The translations under genes were made by a program, and so were the position numbers. 64,000 bases of DNA from Himantopus leucocephalus (Eukaryota; Chordata; Aves; Charadriiformes; Recurvirostridae): positions 66,213,429-66,277,428 of the forward strand of contig RSEF01000003.1 in the NCBI GenBank assembly GCA_003993805.1, written 5' to 3'. Position 1 is the stretch's first letter. Each line of letters opens with the position of its first letter. Below the pieces are notes generated by a model. It saw only the letters and a list, made by a program, of their open reading frames with translations, ran no database searches and was not told the DNA's origin. This document shows positions 58,801 through 64,000 of the stretch, in pieces.

Positions 58801-61800
58801 AGTTTAAATAGTATGAGACATCTTCGGTAGCTGAAAGAAACAAAAGTTGAAATTACCTCCCTTTCAGATGTCAGGTATGAAATGGGAACTGGTCTGTAAT
58901 GTCCTTTAGTCTCTTGGGATAATAACACGTATCGTTCCACATGCAGCTGGTATACTTCAAGCACAGACCTACATGCACGTAGAGTTATAAAAAAAAAACA
59001 AGGCAAGCAAGCTATCCCTACAATACTTCTAACGCTTTGAGCAGTCGGTATTGATTTTATAATATTTAATTGTTTAAGATATCGCTACTATGAAATACGT
59101 TCACAGTTTATGAAAATGCGATGAAACAGTTCTCCATCTGCTTTTGTTTCTAATGACTGCAATAGGAATTTTTACAGTCTGTTTCGAAACAAACATGATC
59201 TCATCCAAAAATCAGAAGTATAGTTTCATTGCAAAAATGATGCACTTGTCACCAGCGAAGTATTTACTCTGACAATACTAATATGAAAGCATCACAGAAA
59301 AAAAAAATTATTAGTGGCATACAAATACTTTGAAAGAGAACTAACACTGAATAATTTAATCCCACCCAGGGACAGATTCAGTTTGCTTGATGGCTGCTTG
59401 CTTGGCTAACTTCTGCTTTAAAGTATTGCACTCAGATGTTAAATTATTTCTTTTAAAAAAAATTGGTAACACCACCTATATTTTATATAGAATATGTAGC
59501 AATACCACCTGTGCCATGCCAACCCTAAACTTACATGTAGCTATCAGTAATATATATATTGATGGTGAACTATTAAAAAATTTGCTTTCAAAATGCAGTG
59601 TTATTTTAACTAATAATGTAATTCCTCTATTTTACCTCCATGTAAATGACAACCTCCAGGAGGGTGTAAAAAACCTGAATAATTTTACCAGTTTGTGTTT
59701 TGCCAGTTCTCTCCTGTTTTGTTTTATTTTATATAGCTATGTTTTACGCATCTGCTTAATTTTGAATTCGTAAGTAGCTGCATGCAAACCAAGATAGAGA
59801 GGCAGAGTGTTTGCAGGGTGGAGCCCTCCACTCGTGACCCTGACCAGAAGCAGATGCTGGAAGACCTGCAGTCCCGCGTCAACAAAGGAACCGATGGAGG
59901 AGCAACCAAAGGAACAACTGCTGGGTTTCGTGAACACGCCATTACAGCAGGAGGCAATTGCCAACATCAGATACTGATGGGCTACCAATAATATACATCA
60001 TGGCAGCTCTACATCCAAATTGCAGTTCCACTAAAGTCATACTGATAGTTTTATTCCCAGATGAAGGAGTTGTGGTACAAATGCAGGATTTTCTATCACT
60101 TCGCTTATTCTAGCAATTTCCAAATTTAGTCCGTGGCTCACTGGTAGTCCACAGGGTCATGTCAGATGGTCTGCCAGTCATTCACAGACCCATAGCAAAA
60201 AATGCTTCATTTCCATCAGTTAAAAGGTCAGTGAGAAAGGTTCACAACTGTCAGTACTGAGTTTTGAGGGCTGGTGGTGGCCTGCAGAACCAAAATATTT
60301 TGGAACTATTGACTTAATCCTACTTTTTTTCTAAGCAAACTGTAATCACTGGCAGATACATAGAACTTCTTATTTATTAGTATGCTAGTCTATACTCAGC
60401 TGCATATTAATCTCTCTTGTAGGACCCGAACAAGCAACTTAATTTGTTAATCTTAATTGCTCTTATCAGAATAAAAACAAATCTCTGCTAATGATATGTT
60501 TGCTTTTTGAACTTCTATTGATCTTGTCTGCTATGTCTAATTATGGAGCCAATCCTCTGCACTCCACAGTGGACTTCAGAGGAGTTTTGCCCCCATACAA
60601 CAACTACGCATTTACCACTGATCGTGAGGCAGAAATTTAGGATGCTCAAACTAGAAACTTCAGTAGGAGTTTGAGGAATGAAAGAACTGCAGACCAGACT
60701 TTTCTCCTAGTAAAGATTACTTTGGCAATAGATATAAAATAAATAATGCTTCAGGACCAGGTCCTTCTGGTGGGGTAAATTAACAAAGAAACTTCAATTG
60801 GTACCAGCTGAGAGTCTGGCCCAGCATATTCTGAATTAGTCAGTCCAGGCTTCAGTATTCCTTCATCTTAAAATGTGGGAGTCTACAATATAATATGTAG
60901 AATGGGGTACTCGGATATTAAACAAAATGAAGTAACATGGGCTTGCTGACTGCTTCATGGCAAGTGGTTTGTACTGTAGTTAAAAATACATAGGTTACAT
61001 GGAAATTTGAAAACACTTCCCTAGCAATGTGTTTAGGACTTTTGCTTAAAGTAGACTATCTGGGCAAAAGAAAGAGAAATCCAGAGAAAGTCTTCCATGT
61101 CGTAAATGAATCTCACAGGTGTCTTCTTTATCCGCATGCTGCCATTTTTTTCAAGTTCCAGTATTCACTAACAGTGTTTCACAGATTTTTAAAGCCAAAA
61201 TGACCAGTGCAAGAGATGACTGTAACCTCTGTTATAATAACTTTCATAAACACTCATGCTCAATTTTTTGCTTCACACCAAGTAACACTAGTTATATCAA
61301 AGCATGTTCTACAACCAGCCCGATTTGAAGACCTCAGCCAGTGGACGATGTACACCGTGTCCAGGTGAGGTGTTCTGACGGTTATTTGTCTTCACTGCCA
61401 ACATAATGAGCCAGATCTCCGTTCTGACTCTCTAGCTGTGATTTTTTTTTTTTCGGCGACTCGTTCTGCTGTGAATTTAACTTAACTCTTGCGTTTTAAC
61501 CAGACAACTTTGAGTAAGGACTCAGTACCTTCTCCACGTTGTACCAACCAGCTCATGACTTGCAGCCGACGCTTCCACCTCTATTTCCCAAAAACTACGC
61601 TGCTCCACAGGGGTGCCTCAGAAAGCCCCGGGTGGGACGGCGCGCGCATGAGGACCACACCAGACCACACTACACCACTCTCCCAGGCAGCAGCCCCGAT
61701 GCTGGGAAACCCACCCAGCGCCGAGACCGGCCGTGGGCAGGCGGGAGATTTGACTTCCCCCCCGCTTCCCCCAGGAGTGGGGGCGGCGGCCGTGCCGTGC

Positions 61801-63816
61801 CGTGCCGTTCCGTGCCGAGCCGAGCACCTGCCGCCGCGGGCTGCCCGCCGCGGCAGAGGACAGCAGAGGTCGCCGCCGGCCCGGCTCTGGCCCGGCGCGG
61901 CGCGCACCAGGTGCCGGAGCAAGGACGGGAGGAGGAGGGGGGGGGACACGCTCCCCGACCCTCGCCCCACGAAGTGTGTGGTGTTGGGTCCTGCCCCCCC
62001 TACCCCTGCTATGCCCCCCGACCCGGGGTTGAACCCCTCCACCGCGCCCGTCGGGGAGCCCCCNGGGCCGCAGCTTGTGGGCCCGCGGCTGCCAGGGGTT
62101 AAAGGAGTGGGTGGGAAGTGATGGAGGCTGCGGAGCCCTCCCTTGCCAAGGATAATAAATCGGATGCCCTGACATGTTTTACTTAGCCCTTAGTGCTCCC
62201 TCGCTCCGCGGCCGTGGGGATGGGAGGGCTGGAGCCCCGGTCTCTCTCCTCGGCTCCGCTTTAGGGGCACTTTAGGTGAATCAAACCTTGTGTGCAGGAG
62301 GCAAACCATACAAAGGAGGCTTTCAAGTGCTAGCCATGCCAAGGAGGGGAAGGGAGCGAGCGCTGAGCAAAAAAAAAAAAAAAAAAAAATCAAAATAATA
62401 GTAACCCCTCCGTCCCCTCCCTGAAGAAGTAACTCCGTTACTTCCTACTGATTAAATGCAGGCTGCCGTGTTTTGTGGTATTTCCCCGGTATCTGCAACT
62501 GTCAGGGAAAGAGGACAGGCATGAGCAGCCCCCTCCGCGGTAGGTGCGCAGAAAATGCCTCCCCAGAAACGGCGACGGGTCCGACGCAGGCGGGGTGGCG
62601 GGTCGGGATCGGCGGCACGTCCCGGTGCCCCCCGCTGCCGCATCTCGCCGCCGTCGGCGGGTCCTTGCGACGCCCCGGCCGGGATCAGCCCTGCGGCCGT
62701 GCCGAGGGGGGGGGTCACCGCGGCCCCGGGTCTTCGGAGCTGCCCGGTGCTGCCGGCCACGGCGGAGCCCCACGGCGGAGCCGGAGCCCGGCCCGCCCGC
62801 CGCAGCGCCCCGCGACGTGGACAGCGCCTTCCCGAGGGGGCGACCGCTTCTGCCTCGCTTTTCTTCCTGCCCCGATGCCGGGAGGGGTCTCCTCGCCTCT
62901 GGTCTCCCACATCGCCTCCTGCTGCCGTCACCCCCGGGAACTGACCCTCGTCCCACGGCCTGCGGGGATGCCCCGGCCCCTCCCGGCTCCCTCCTTGCCG
63001 CCACCCCGGACCCAGGCGACACTGCTCAGGGGCTGGCTAAGTCAGAAGGGATCAACTCCCTTCATCCCATGGGATTTAATAAATAAATAAATAAAATAAC
63101 AGGGGCCACAGCCTCGGAGCAGTGCTGATGGATGACCCAGGAGCTTCCCGACCGGTGCCACCGAGGTGACTGGTGGCGAGTGAAAGCTGGAGGTCAGCGG
63201 ACCCGGGCAGCGCCGCGACACCCCAGCCCCCCACTCCGCATCGCCGGGCGCCGGGCTTAACCTATAGCCATAATCTGTGCTGCTGGTTCTTGGGGTGGGG
63301 GTTCCTCTCTCCGTCCTCCCCCAGGTCGCTAAATGGTGACCGGGGTGGAGAGAGGCGCTTAGGGCATCCCAGCAAAAAGTTACCTGTAGCGTCATCGCGC
63401 TTTCCCTTTAGGAAATGGAAGAGCTAAGAAAGGACCTTCCCCTTTACCAGCCATTAAGATATAGAGGAGCAGACGCGGGTTTTCCCGGAGCCAGCTCTGC
63501 TCATCCCGGTGAGGTGAGAGAGAAAAGCGGAAAGAGATCAAAACTCGCCTTCATCCCTCCAACTCAATGAAACTGCCCGCAGATCTGCTCGGCCGCGCCG
63601 CGGAACTTGCTTCCTAGCGCCCTCGCAAAGGCACCGGGGGCACAAGAAGCCCCCGGACAGGTGAACAGCACAACGAGAGGAAGCAGAAGTTATCAAAGTA
63701 TAAATCTCTTCGCACTTACTTCTTCCCTGTCGCCGTACCCTGGAGGCGTGGTGGCTGCCAATGTATTCCATAAAGTTCAAAGTGATAAAAAACCAAGAAA
63801 TCAGTCGCAATTGCAT
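1655..63816 (-). CDS. RSPO3: R-spondin 3, complete five-exon coding region
   Basis: Join of exons 63816-63720, 29121-28930, 27435-27289, 24903-24706 and 1848-1655 on the minus strand gives 828 nt, 275 residues plus TAA. The known human protein is 272 residues. The order seen is: signal peptide (about 1-21), two furin-like Cys-rich repeats (about 34-90 and 94-144), a thrombospondin type 1 domain (about 147-207) and a basic tail (208-275). Family knowledge: secreted R-spondins bridge LGR4/5/6 and the E3 ligases ZNRF3/RNF43, which stabilises Frizzled and amplifies Wnt signalling. R67 and Q72 (ligase contact) and F106 and F110 (LGR contact) are all present. The specific match to RSPO3 rather than RSPO1, 2 or 4 rests on the residues around MHPNVSQGCQGG and CTKKGKTCGFKRG and on the KKRK-containing tail. 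All introns are phase 1. The only structural flaw is an N in the exon 2 acceptor. Confidence 0.97.
1939..2047. repeat. Direct repeat pair with an internal inverted repeat near the exon 5 acceptor
   Basis: The 22-nt block at 1939-1960 recurs at 2026-2047 with 20 of 22 identical bases (core AGCACCTCCCAT), 87 nt apart. Between them TGGACATT (1965-1972) and AATGTCCA (1989-1996) are perfect inverted copies. It lies 90-200 nt inside intron 4 from exon 5. Confidence 0.7.
2672..2889 (+). mobile_element. CR1 LINE 3' fragment
   Basis: About 220 nt matching the avian CR1 3' end, including AAGAAATTCTTTA, the GAGCAACCTGGTCTAGTG segment, a diverged copy of the AAGGTCCCTTCCAACC block and the tail ATTCTGTGATTCTATGATTCT. 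5'-truncated as usual for CR1, and antisense to RSPO3. Confidence 0.92.
4163..4198. repeat. Short TG/TATG microsatellite
   Basis: ATGTATGTATTTGTATGTGT and GTGTGTG, imperfect. Confidence 0.8.
5062..5100. repeat. Imperfect alternating TG/TA/CA microsatellite
   Basis: GTGTGTGCGTATATATATAC then ACGTATATACACACACA, alternating purine-pyrimidine throughout. Confidence 0.8.
5140..5275. other. Isolated GC- and CpG-rich patch in intron 4
   Basis: About 135 nt of very GC-rich, CpG-dense DNA, including GGTGCCGGTGCCGGTGGTGG and several G runs that could form a quadruplex, set in AT-rich intron. It ends abruptly at GGGGGCTAACTAACG and is followed by an AATAAA and an A-rich tract. No protein is recognised in any frame. 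Nature unknown. Confidence 0.6.
5313..5318 (+). other. AATAAA directly upstream of the A-rich tract
   Basis: AATAAAGCCTTTG is followed at once by the A-rich GAAAAA tract, the arrangement expected at the 3' end of a reverse-transcribed polyadenylated RNA. It may be coincidence, since the spacing of 7 nt after the hexamer is short. Confidence 0.4.
5325..5498 (+). repeat. GAAAAA hexamer / homopurine tract
   Basis: About 175 nt made almost entirely of A and G, mostly GAAAAA units, with interruptions such as AATCAG, AAATAAA and GACAAAG in the first half and GGG-containing units near 5457-5465. All frames are open because the tract encodes Lys/Glu/Arg runs on one strand and Phe/Leu on the other. 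Confidence 0.95.
11613..11727 (+). mobile_element. CR1 LINE short 3' fragment
   Basis: About 115 nt beginning CTTTGAGCAACCTGGTCTAG, followed by GATCTTTAAGGTCCCTTCCA and the tail ATTCTATGATTCTATG. Severely 5'-truncated. It lies in intron 4 antisense to RSPO3. Confidence 0.92.
12954..13036 (+). mobile_element. Ancient MIR/CORE-SINE-like relic
   Basis: CTCAGGTTCCAAAACTGTAAAATGGAGATAA resembles the MIR segment CTCAGTTTCCTCATCTGTAA followed by AATGGGGATAA. Downstream, GTAAATGCTTTGGGATCTAT resembles the L3/MIR-type 3' end. Identified by eye only and heavily diverged. Confidence 0.6.
14747..14870 (-). mobile_element. Old CR1-like LINE relic
   Basis: Contains TTATCTAGTCCCTTACTAGG, then GTCTAACCTCCTTAAAAATC and GATGGAGATTCCCACAACCTC. 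These are the reverse complement of a conserved stretch seen in ancient CR1-type elements of amniotes. It is more diverged than the other CR1 copies and lacks the octamer tail. The subfamily is not resolvable by eye. Confidence 0.7.
15241..15297 (+). repeat. Degenerate palindromic interspersed relic, copy 1
   Basis: CTAGATCCAAAGTACTCTGA, AGTCAATGGG and later CTTGGATCAGGCCC. The outer blocks GATCCAA and TTGGATC are inverted copies of each other. The TGAAGTCAATGGG and GATCAGGCCC blocks recur in other copies listed here. This looks like an old amniote repeat whose family name I cannot assign. Confidence 0.5.
18299..18753 (+). mobile_element. CR1 LINE 3' fragment with residual reverse-transcriptase C-terminus
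   Basis: About 455 nt and the longest CR1 copy in the window. The frame at 18334-18627 is open for 97 codons and gives the conserved CR1 pol C-terminus, including GLFSLENRRLWGDLI and HWNRLPREVVEAPSLEVF. It is followed by the CR1 3' end GAGCAACCTGGTCTAGTGGG and an expanded, slightly degenerate ATTCTATG/ATTCTATA tail of about seven units. No endonuclease or catalytic RT domain remains, so it is a dead 5'-truncated copy. The open frame is element-derived, not a host gene. Confidence 0.95.
23796..23845. repeat. Short G/A-rich minisatellite, about 18-bp unit
   Basis: About 2.5 copies of a GGGAAGGATGGGGAAAAT-like unit. The same pattern gives repeated Ser-Pro/Phe-Pro peptides on the minus strand, which are not a gene. 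Confidence 0.7.
24706..24903 (-). CDS. RSPO3: RSPO3 coding exon 4: thrombospondin type 1 domain
   Basis: 198 nt encoding residues 146 (split) to 211 plus the first base of Gly212. It contains the WxxW motif W153-S-P-W156, a known C-mannosylation site in R-spondins, then SPCTKKGKTCGFKRG and the Cys pattern of a TSR. In R-spondins this domain with the basic tail binds heparan sulfate proteoglycans. The acceptor is TTTATTGCAG. The donor is AAAG then GTACCACG, which keeps GT but departs from GTRAGT at +4 and +5, so it is weak. The choice is supported by the exact phase and by length agreement with the family across the exon 4/5 junction. Confidence 0.93.
24904..27288 (-). other. RSPO3: RSPO3 intron 3 (2,385 nt)
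   Basis: GT-AG intron with consensus ends (GTAAGTCC and TTTATTGCAG). No recognisable repeat or additional exon was seen inside. Confidence 0.9.
27289..27435 (-). CDS. RSPO3: RSPO3 coding exon 3: second furin-like repeat
   Basis: 147 nt encoding residues 97 (split, Lys) to 145 plus the first base of Val146. This is the Fu2 module, beginning CKADCDTCF and containing F106 and F110, the aromatic pair that family knowledge places in the LGR4/5/6 groove. A sequon lies at N137 (NHT), a site known in RSPO3. The acceptor is TTTGCATTTCAG and the donor GTAAGTCC, both good matches to consensus. Reading past the donor gives only unrelated residues and an early stop, so the exon end is firm. Confidence 0.95.
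27436..28929 (-). other. RSPO3: RSPO3 intron 2 (1,494 nt)
   Basis: GT-AG intron with consensus ends (GTAAGTGCT and TTTGCATTTCAG). No recognisable repeat or additional exon was seen inside. Confidence 0.9.
28930..29121 (-). CDS. RSPO3: RSPO3 coding exon 2: first furin-like repeat
   Basis: 192 nt encoding residues 33 (split) to 96 plus the first base of codon 97. It carries the Fu1 Cys-rich module, with cysteines at 41, 45, 48, 54, 57, 76, 80 and 95. An N-glycosylation sequon lies at N36 (NVS). R67 and Q72, the pair known in R-spondins to contact ZNRF3/RNF43, sit in the hairpin LERIGMKQIGVC. The 3' end GCA A is followed by the consensus donor GTAAGTGCT. The 5' acceptor dinucleotide reads N-G at 29123-29122 because of an ambiguous base. 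AG is required and would be restored if the minus-strand base were A. A run of about 17 T (minus strand) lies just upstream. Confidence 0.94.
30161..30186. repeat. Perfect tandem 13-mer, two copies
   Basis: TGTAAATACTATT occurs twice head to tail with no mismatch. Confidence 0.9.
32671..32732 (+). mobile_element. Possible tRNA-derived SINE head
   Basis: GTGCTGTGGCCTTGTGGGTT then AGGCACTGGCTGCAGAACCA and AGGTCTGGGCTTCAG resembles the tRNA-derived head of CORE-type SINEs (GTGGCCTAGTGGTTAGAGCA ... AGGAGACCTGGGTTC), with A- and B-box-like blocks at roughly expected spacing. No intact tRNA cloverleaf. Confidence 0.45.
34012..34028. repeat. Short (TC)n microsatellite
   Basis: TTTCTCTCTCTCTCTCG in otherwise mixed DNA. 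Confidence 0.85.
35808..35839. repeat. Tandem 16-mer, two copies
   Basis: TAATAGTTGTATAACC is followed directly by GAATAGTTGTATAACC, 15 of 16 identical. Confidence 0.9.
39227..39247. repeat. A homopolymer near an ambiguous base
   Basis: A run of about 21 A with an N at 39209 just upstream. It could be a retroelement tail, but no element body is recognised before it. Confidence 0.8.
40846..40945 (+). mobile_element. Ancient MIR-like SINE relic
   Basis: GCCTTGTCATCTTTAGGCTTC then AATTTCTTCATCTGCAAAGG and AAATGATACCTATCTCTTAG follow the order of the MIR body (CTTGGG..., CTCAGTTTCCTCATCTGTAA, ATAATACCTACCTC). By-eye assignment. Confidence 0.6.
42697..42755 (-). mobile_element. Ancient L3/MIR-type 3' end relic
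   Basis: GTAGGACCTTTCACCCTGTG then GTCCTCAAGGCACTTTATAG resembles the reverse complement of the L3/MIR-type tail (AGCACCTTTCATCC then CTCAAAGCGCTTTACAA). Short and diverged. Confidence 0.5.
43314..43348 (+). repeat. Degenerate interspersed relic, copy 4
   Basis: GAGTTACACTGGCATAAAAC followed by CGGGCTGAGATCAGG resembles the GAGTTACACTGGTGTAAAAC ... GAGATCAG part of the same kind of repeat as at 49934. Short, so the assignment is tentative. Confidence 0.4.
46702..46721. repeat. Short tandem 9-mer
   Basis: GCTTGACTTGCTTGACTTGC, two full copies and a partial third. Confidence 0.8.
47136..47335 (-). mobile_element. CR1 LINE fragment interrupted by an assembly gap
   Basis: Left of the gap, 47136-47190 is the reverse complement of a CR1 3' tail (the GTTGGAAGGGATCTTTAAGAT region). 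Right of the gap, the minus strand encodes IMACIRNSVVSRTRE, which matches the conserved CR1 pol segment. Both sides have the same orientation, so one CR1 copy spans the gap, and the missing sequence should be mostly CR1. Confidence 0.88.
47191..47290. other. Assembly gap, exactly 100 N
   Basis: A run of 100 Ns. The round number suggests a placeholder for a gap of unknown size rather than a measured length. Confidence 0.98.
49194..49265. repeat. Compound TG / GA microsatellite
   Basis: ATGTGTGTGTGTGCACGCAT then TGTGTGTGTGAGAGTG, ending in GAGAGAGAGAGA. On the minus strand it gives His-Thr repeats that are not a gene. Confidence 0.9.
49475..49544. repeat. Diverged tandem duplication, about 35-bp unit
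   Basis: CTTCTGACCTGGCATATTAG ... AAGATTTAT is followed by TTTCTGACCTGACATTAGG ... AAGATTTAT, two units with a few substitutions and small indels. Confidence 0.8.
49934..49999 (+). repeat. Degenerate interspersed relic, copy 3
   Basis: CAGTATAAATCAGGAGGGAC, TCCACTGAGG, AAGCTGGTGTGTGAGTGAGA and GCTGAATCAGATC resemble an old amniote repeat with blocks TAAATCAGGAGTAACTCCAT and CTGGTGTRAGTGAGAGCAGA. It lies about 140 nt from the copy at 50139, so the two may be parts of one element. Confidence 0.45.
50139..50202 (+). repeat. Degenerate palindromic interspersed relic, copy 2
   Basis: CCTATTGAA at 50143-50151 and TTCAATAGG at 50177-50185 form a perfect 9-bp inverted repeat with a 25-nt loop, followed by GAATCAGGCCCTGG. 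It shares the TTCAATRGG and ATCAGGCCC blocks with the copy at 15241. Confidence 0.5.
53310..53340. repeat. AT-rich inverted repeat (potential hairpin)
   Basis: AATAAT then ATTTTATA, loop TTC, TATAAAAT, then GTTATT. The inner 8-bp stem is perfect and a further 5 pairs follow after one mismatch. It lies in an extremely AT-rich stretch at 53260-53370. Confidence 0.7.
60549..60594 (+). repeat. Degenerate interspersed relic, copy 5
   Basis: CCAATCCTCTGCACTCCACA, GTGGACTTCAGAGGAGTTTT and GCCCCC follow the order CAATCCTCATTGAAGTCAAT ... GGAGTTTTGCC seen in related old repeats. Tentative. Confidence 0.35.
62369..62389. repeat. A homopolymer in the CpG-dense block
   Basis: About 21 A between GCTGAGC and TCAAAATAATA. 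Confidence 0.85.
63079..63096. repeat. (AAAT)n microsatellite
   Basis: AATAAATAAATAAATAAAAT at the 3' edge of the densest CpG region. It also contains AATAAA on the + strand, but no + strand gene is supported here. Confidence 0.85.
63720..63816 (-). CDS. RSPO3: RSPO3 coding exon 1: start codon and signal peptide
   Basis: Encodes residues 1-32 plus the first base of codon 33. The start is MQLRLISWFFITLNFMEYIG, a short basic n-region then a hydrophobic core, a typical secretory signal peptide likely cleaved after about residue 21. It continues into the basic stretch RVRRQGR. The ATG has A at -3 and C at +4, a moderate Kozak context. The exon ends AGA A, followed by the donor GTAAGTGCG, a strong match to consensus. 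The trailing A joins TG from exon 2 to form Met33. The start was chosen because it matches the known RSPO3 N-terminus residue for residue at most positions. Confidence 0.95.
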
Positions 63817-63851
63817 AGTAACCCTTTGAGAGTTCGACTTNTTTTTCCTTT

Positions 63852-63870
63852 AAAAAAAAAAAAAAAAAAA
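63852..63870. repeat. A homopolymer 36 nt upstream of the RSPO3 ATG
   Basis: 19 A on the + strand, T on the RSPO3 sense strand, with an N at 63841 between it and the start codon. Confidence 0.9.
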
Positions 63871-63962
63871 CAAACCGGGGTGGTAGGCGGCAAGGGATGA
63901 ACACAGCAGCAGAAATACCTGCACTGAGATCCAAAGCTGGGCTTGGCGGGGTTGATGGCTTT

Positions 63963-63966
<4 letters not shown>

Positions 63967-64000
<34 letters not shown>
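63967..64000. repeat. T homopolymer at the window edge
   Basis: 34 T in a row up to the last base. The true length and what follows are unknown. Confidence 0.95.

Larger units (their letters stand above)
61620..63650. promoter_or_regulatory. CpG-dense block at the 5' end of RSPO3 intron 1
   Basis: An abrupt change from AT-rich intron to GC-rich, CpG-rich DNA, densest at 61730-62110 and 62540-63000, and ending about 70 nt short of exon 1. It has the look of a CpG island tied to a developmental gene promoter. Its long open frames on both strands come from low stop-codon frequency and do not resemble any protein I know. It includes a (CCGTG)n-like run near 61793-61812, an N at 62064, an A run at 62369-62389 and an AAAT run at 63079-63096. 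A regulatory role is inferred. Confidence 0.65.
29122..63719 (-). other. RSPO3: RSPO3 intron 1 (34,598 nt)
   Basis: Begins with the consensus donor GTAAGTGCG and ends at the ambiguous acceptor next to a 17-nt homopolymer. Contents, starting near exon 1: a CpG-dense block at about 61620-63650; mainly AT-rich DNA with short tandem and inverted repeats; an assembly gap inside a CR1 copy at 47136-47335; SINE-like relics at 32671-32732, 40846-40945 and 42697-42755; and degenerate palindromic relics at 43314-43348, 49934-49999, 50139-50202 and 60549-60594. No other protein-coding exon was recognised. Confidence 0.88.
63817..64000 (-). other. RSPO3: RSPO3 5' UTR / upstream sequence
   Basis: Sequence immediately 5' of the RSPO3 ATG on the minus strand. 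It contains an N at 63841, a 19-nt homopolymer at 63852-63870 (T on the sense strand), and a 34-nt homopolymer at the window edge. No TATA box or transcription start can be placed with confidence, and the promoter may lie outside the window. Confidence 0.5.

Noticed and set aside
60841..60885. Possible further MIR-like piece (CTTCAGTATTCCTTCATCTT then AAAATGTGGGAG)
   Set aside because: Too short and too diverged to call with any confidence.
61489..62121. 210-codon and overlapping frames on both strands in the GC-rich block
   Set aside because: Long frames on both strands at once, Pro/Arg/Gly-rich, no recognised domain. Expected from few stop codons in CpG-rich DNA.
62438..63090. Frames of 159-205 codons in several phases
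   Set aside because: Same reason: overlapping on both strands with only compositional Arg/Pro/Gly content.
1..64000. CRISPR arrays, operons, prophage or bacterial mobile elements
   Set aside because: No spaced direct repeats, no dense gene packing and no prokaryotic gene families. The window is vertebrate intronic DNA.
1..64000. tRNA, rRNA or snRNA genes
   Set aside because: No intact cloverleaf or recognised conserved RNA sequence was found by eye. The tRNA-like piece at 32671 fits a SINE head better.

Overview
The window is eukaryotic, almost certainly avian. Four CR1 LINE copies end in the octamer tail ATTCTATG that is typical of bird CR1. Introns are long, and the one recognisable gene is a vertebrate developmental gene. 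No bacterial, phage or CRISPR structure was seen.

The single protein-coding gene I can support is R-spondin 3 (RSPO3), on the minus strand, complete from ATG to stop. Its five coding exons are: exon 1 63720-63816 (signal peptide), exon 2 28930-29121 (first furin-like Cys-rich repeat), exon 3 27289-27435 (second furin-like repeat), exon 4 24706-24903 (thrombospondin type 1 domain) and exon 5 1655-1848 (basic tail). Lengths of 97, 192, 147, 198 and 194 nt sum to 828 nt, or 275 residues plus stop. All four introns are phase 1, and every junction restores a codon expected from known RSPO3 proteins. Intron lengths are about 34.6, 1.5, 2.4 and 22.9 kb. The product is a secreted Wnt-signal enhancer that binds LGR4/5/6 and ZNRF3/RNF43.

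Layout on the + strand: 1-811 is presumed downstream flank. 812-1654 is the presumed 3' UTR with a candidate poly(A) signal. 1655-1848 is exon 5. 1849-24705 is intron 4, with three CR1 pieces, one older CR1-like relic, a GAAAAA hexamer tract beside an abrupt GC-rich patch, and an ancient SINE-like relic. 24706-29121 is a compact cluster of exons 4, 3 and 2. 29122-63719 is intron 1, with a 100-N assembly gap inside a CR1 copy at 47191-47290, scattered old repeats, and a CpG-dense block at about 61620-63650. 63720-63816 is exon 1, and 63817-64000 is 5' UTR or upstream sequence ending in a T homopolymer.

Most remaining open frames are short, unrelated to known proteins as far as I can tell, and consistent with chance in intronic DNA. 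The points most worth checking are an ambiguous base exactly at the exon 2 splice acceptor, the weak exon 4 donor, the true reading frame of exon 5 (not the longest open frame there), the GC-rich patch with AATAAA and an A-rich tail in intron 4, and a family of degenerate, partly palindromic motifs that recurs across the window.
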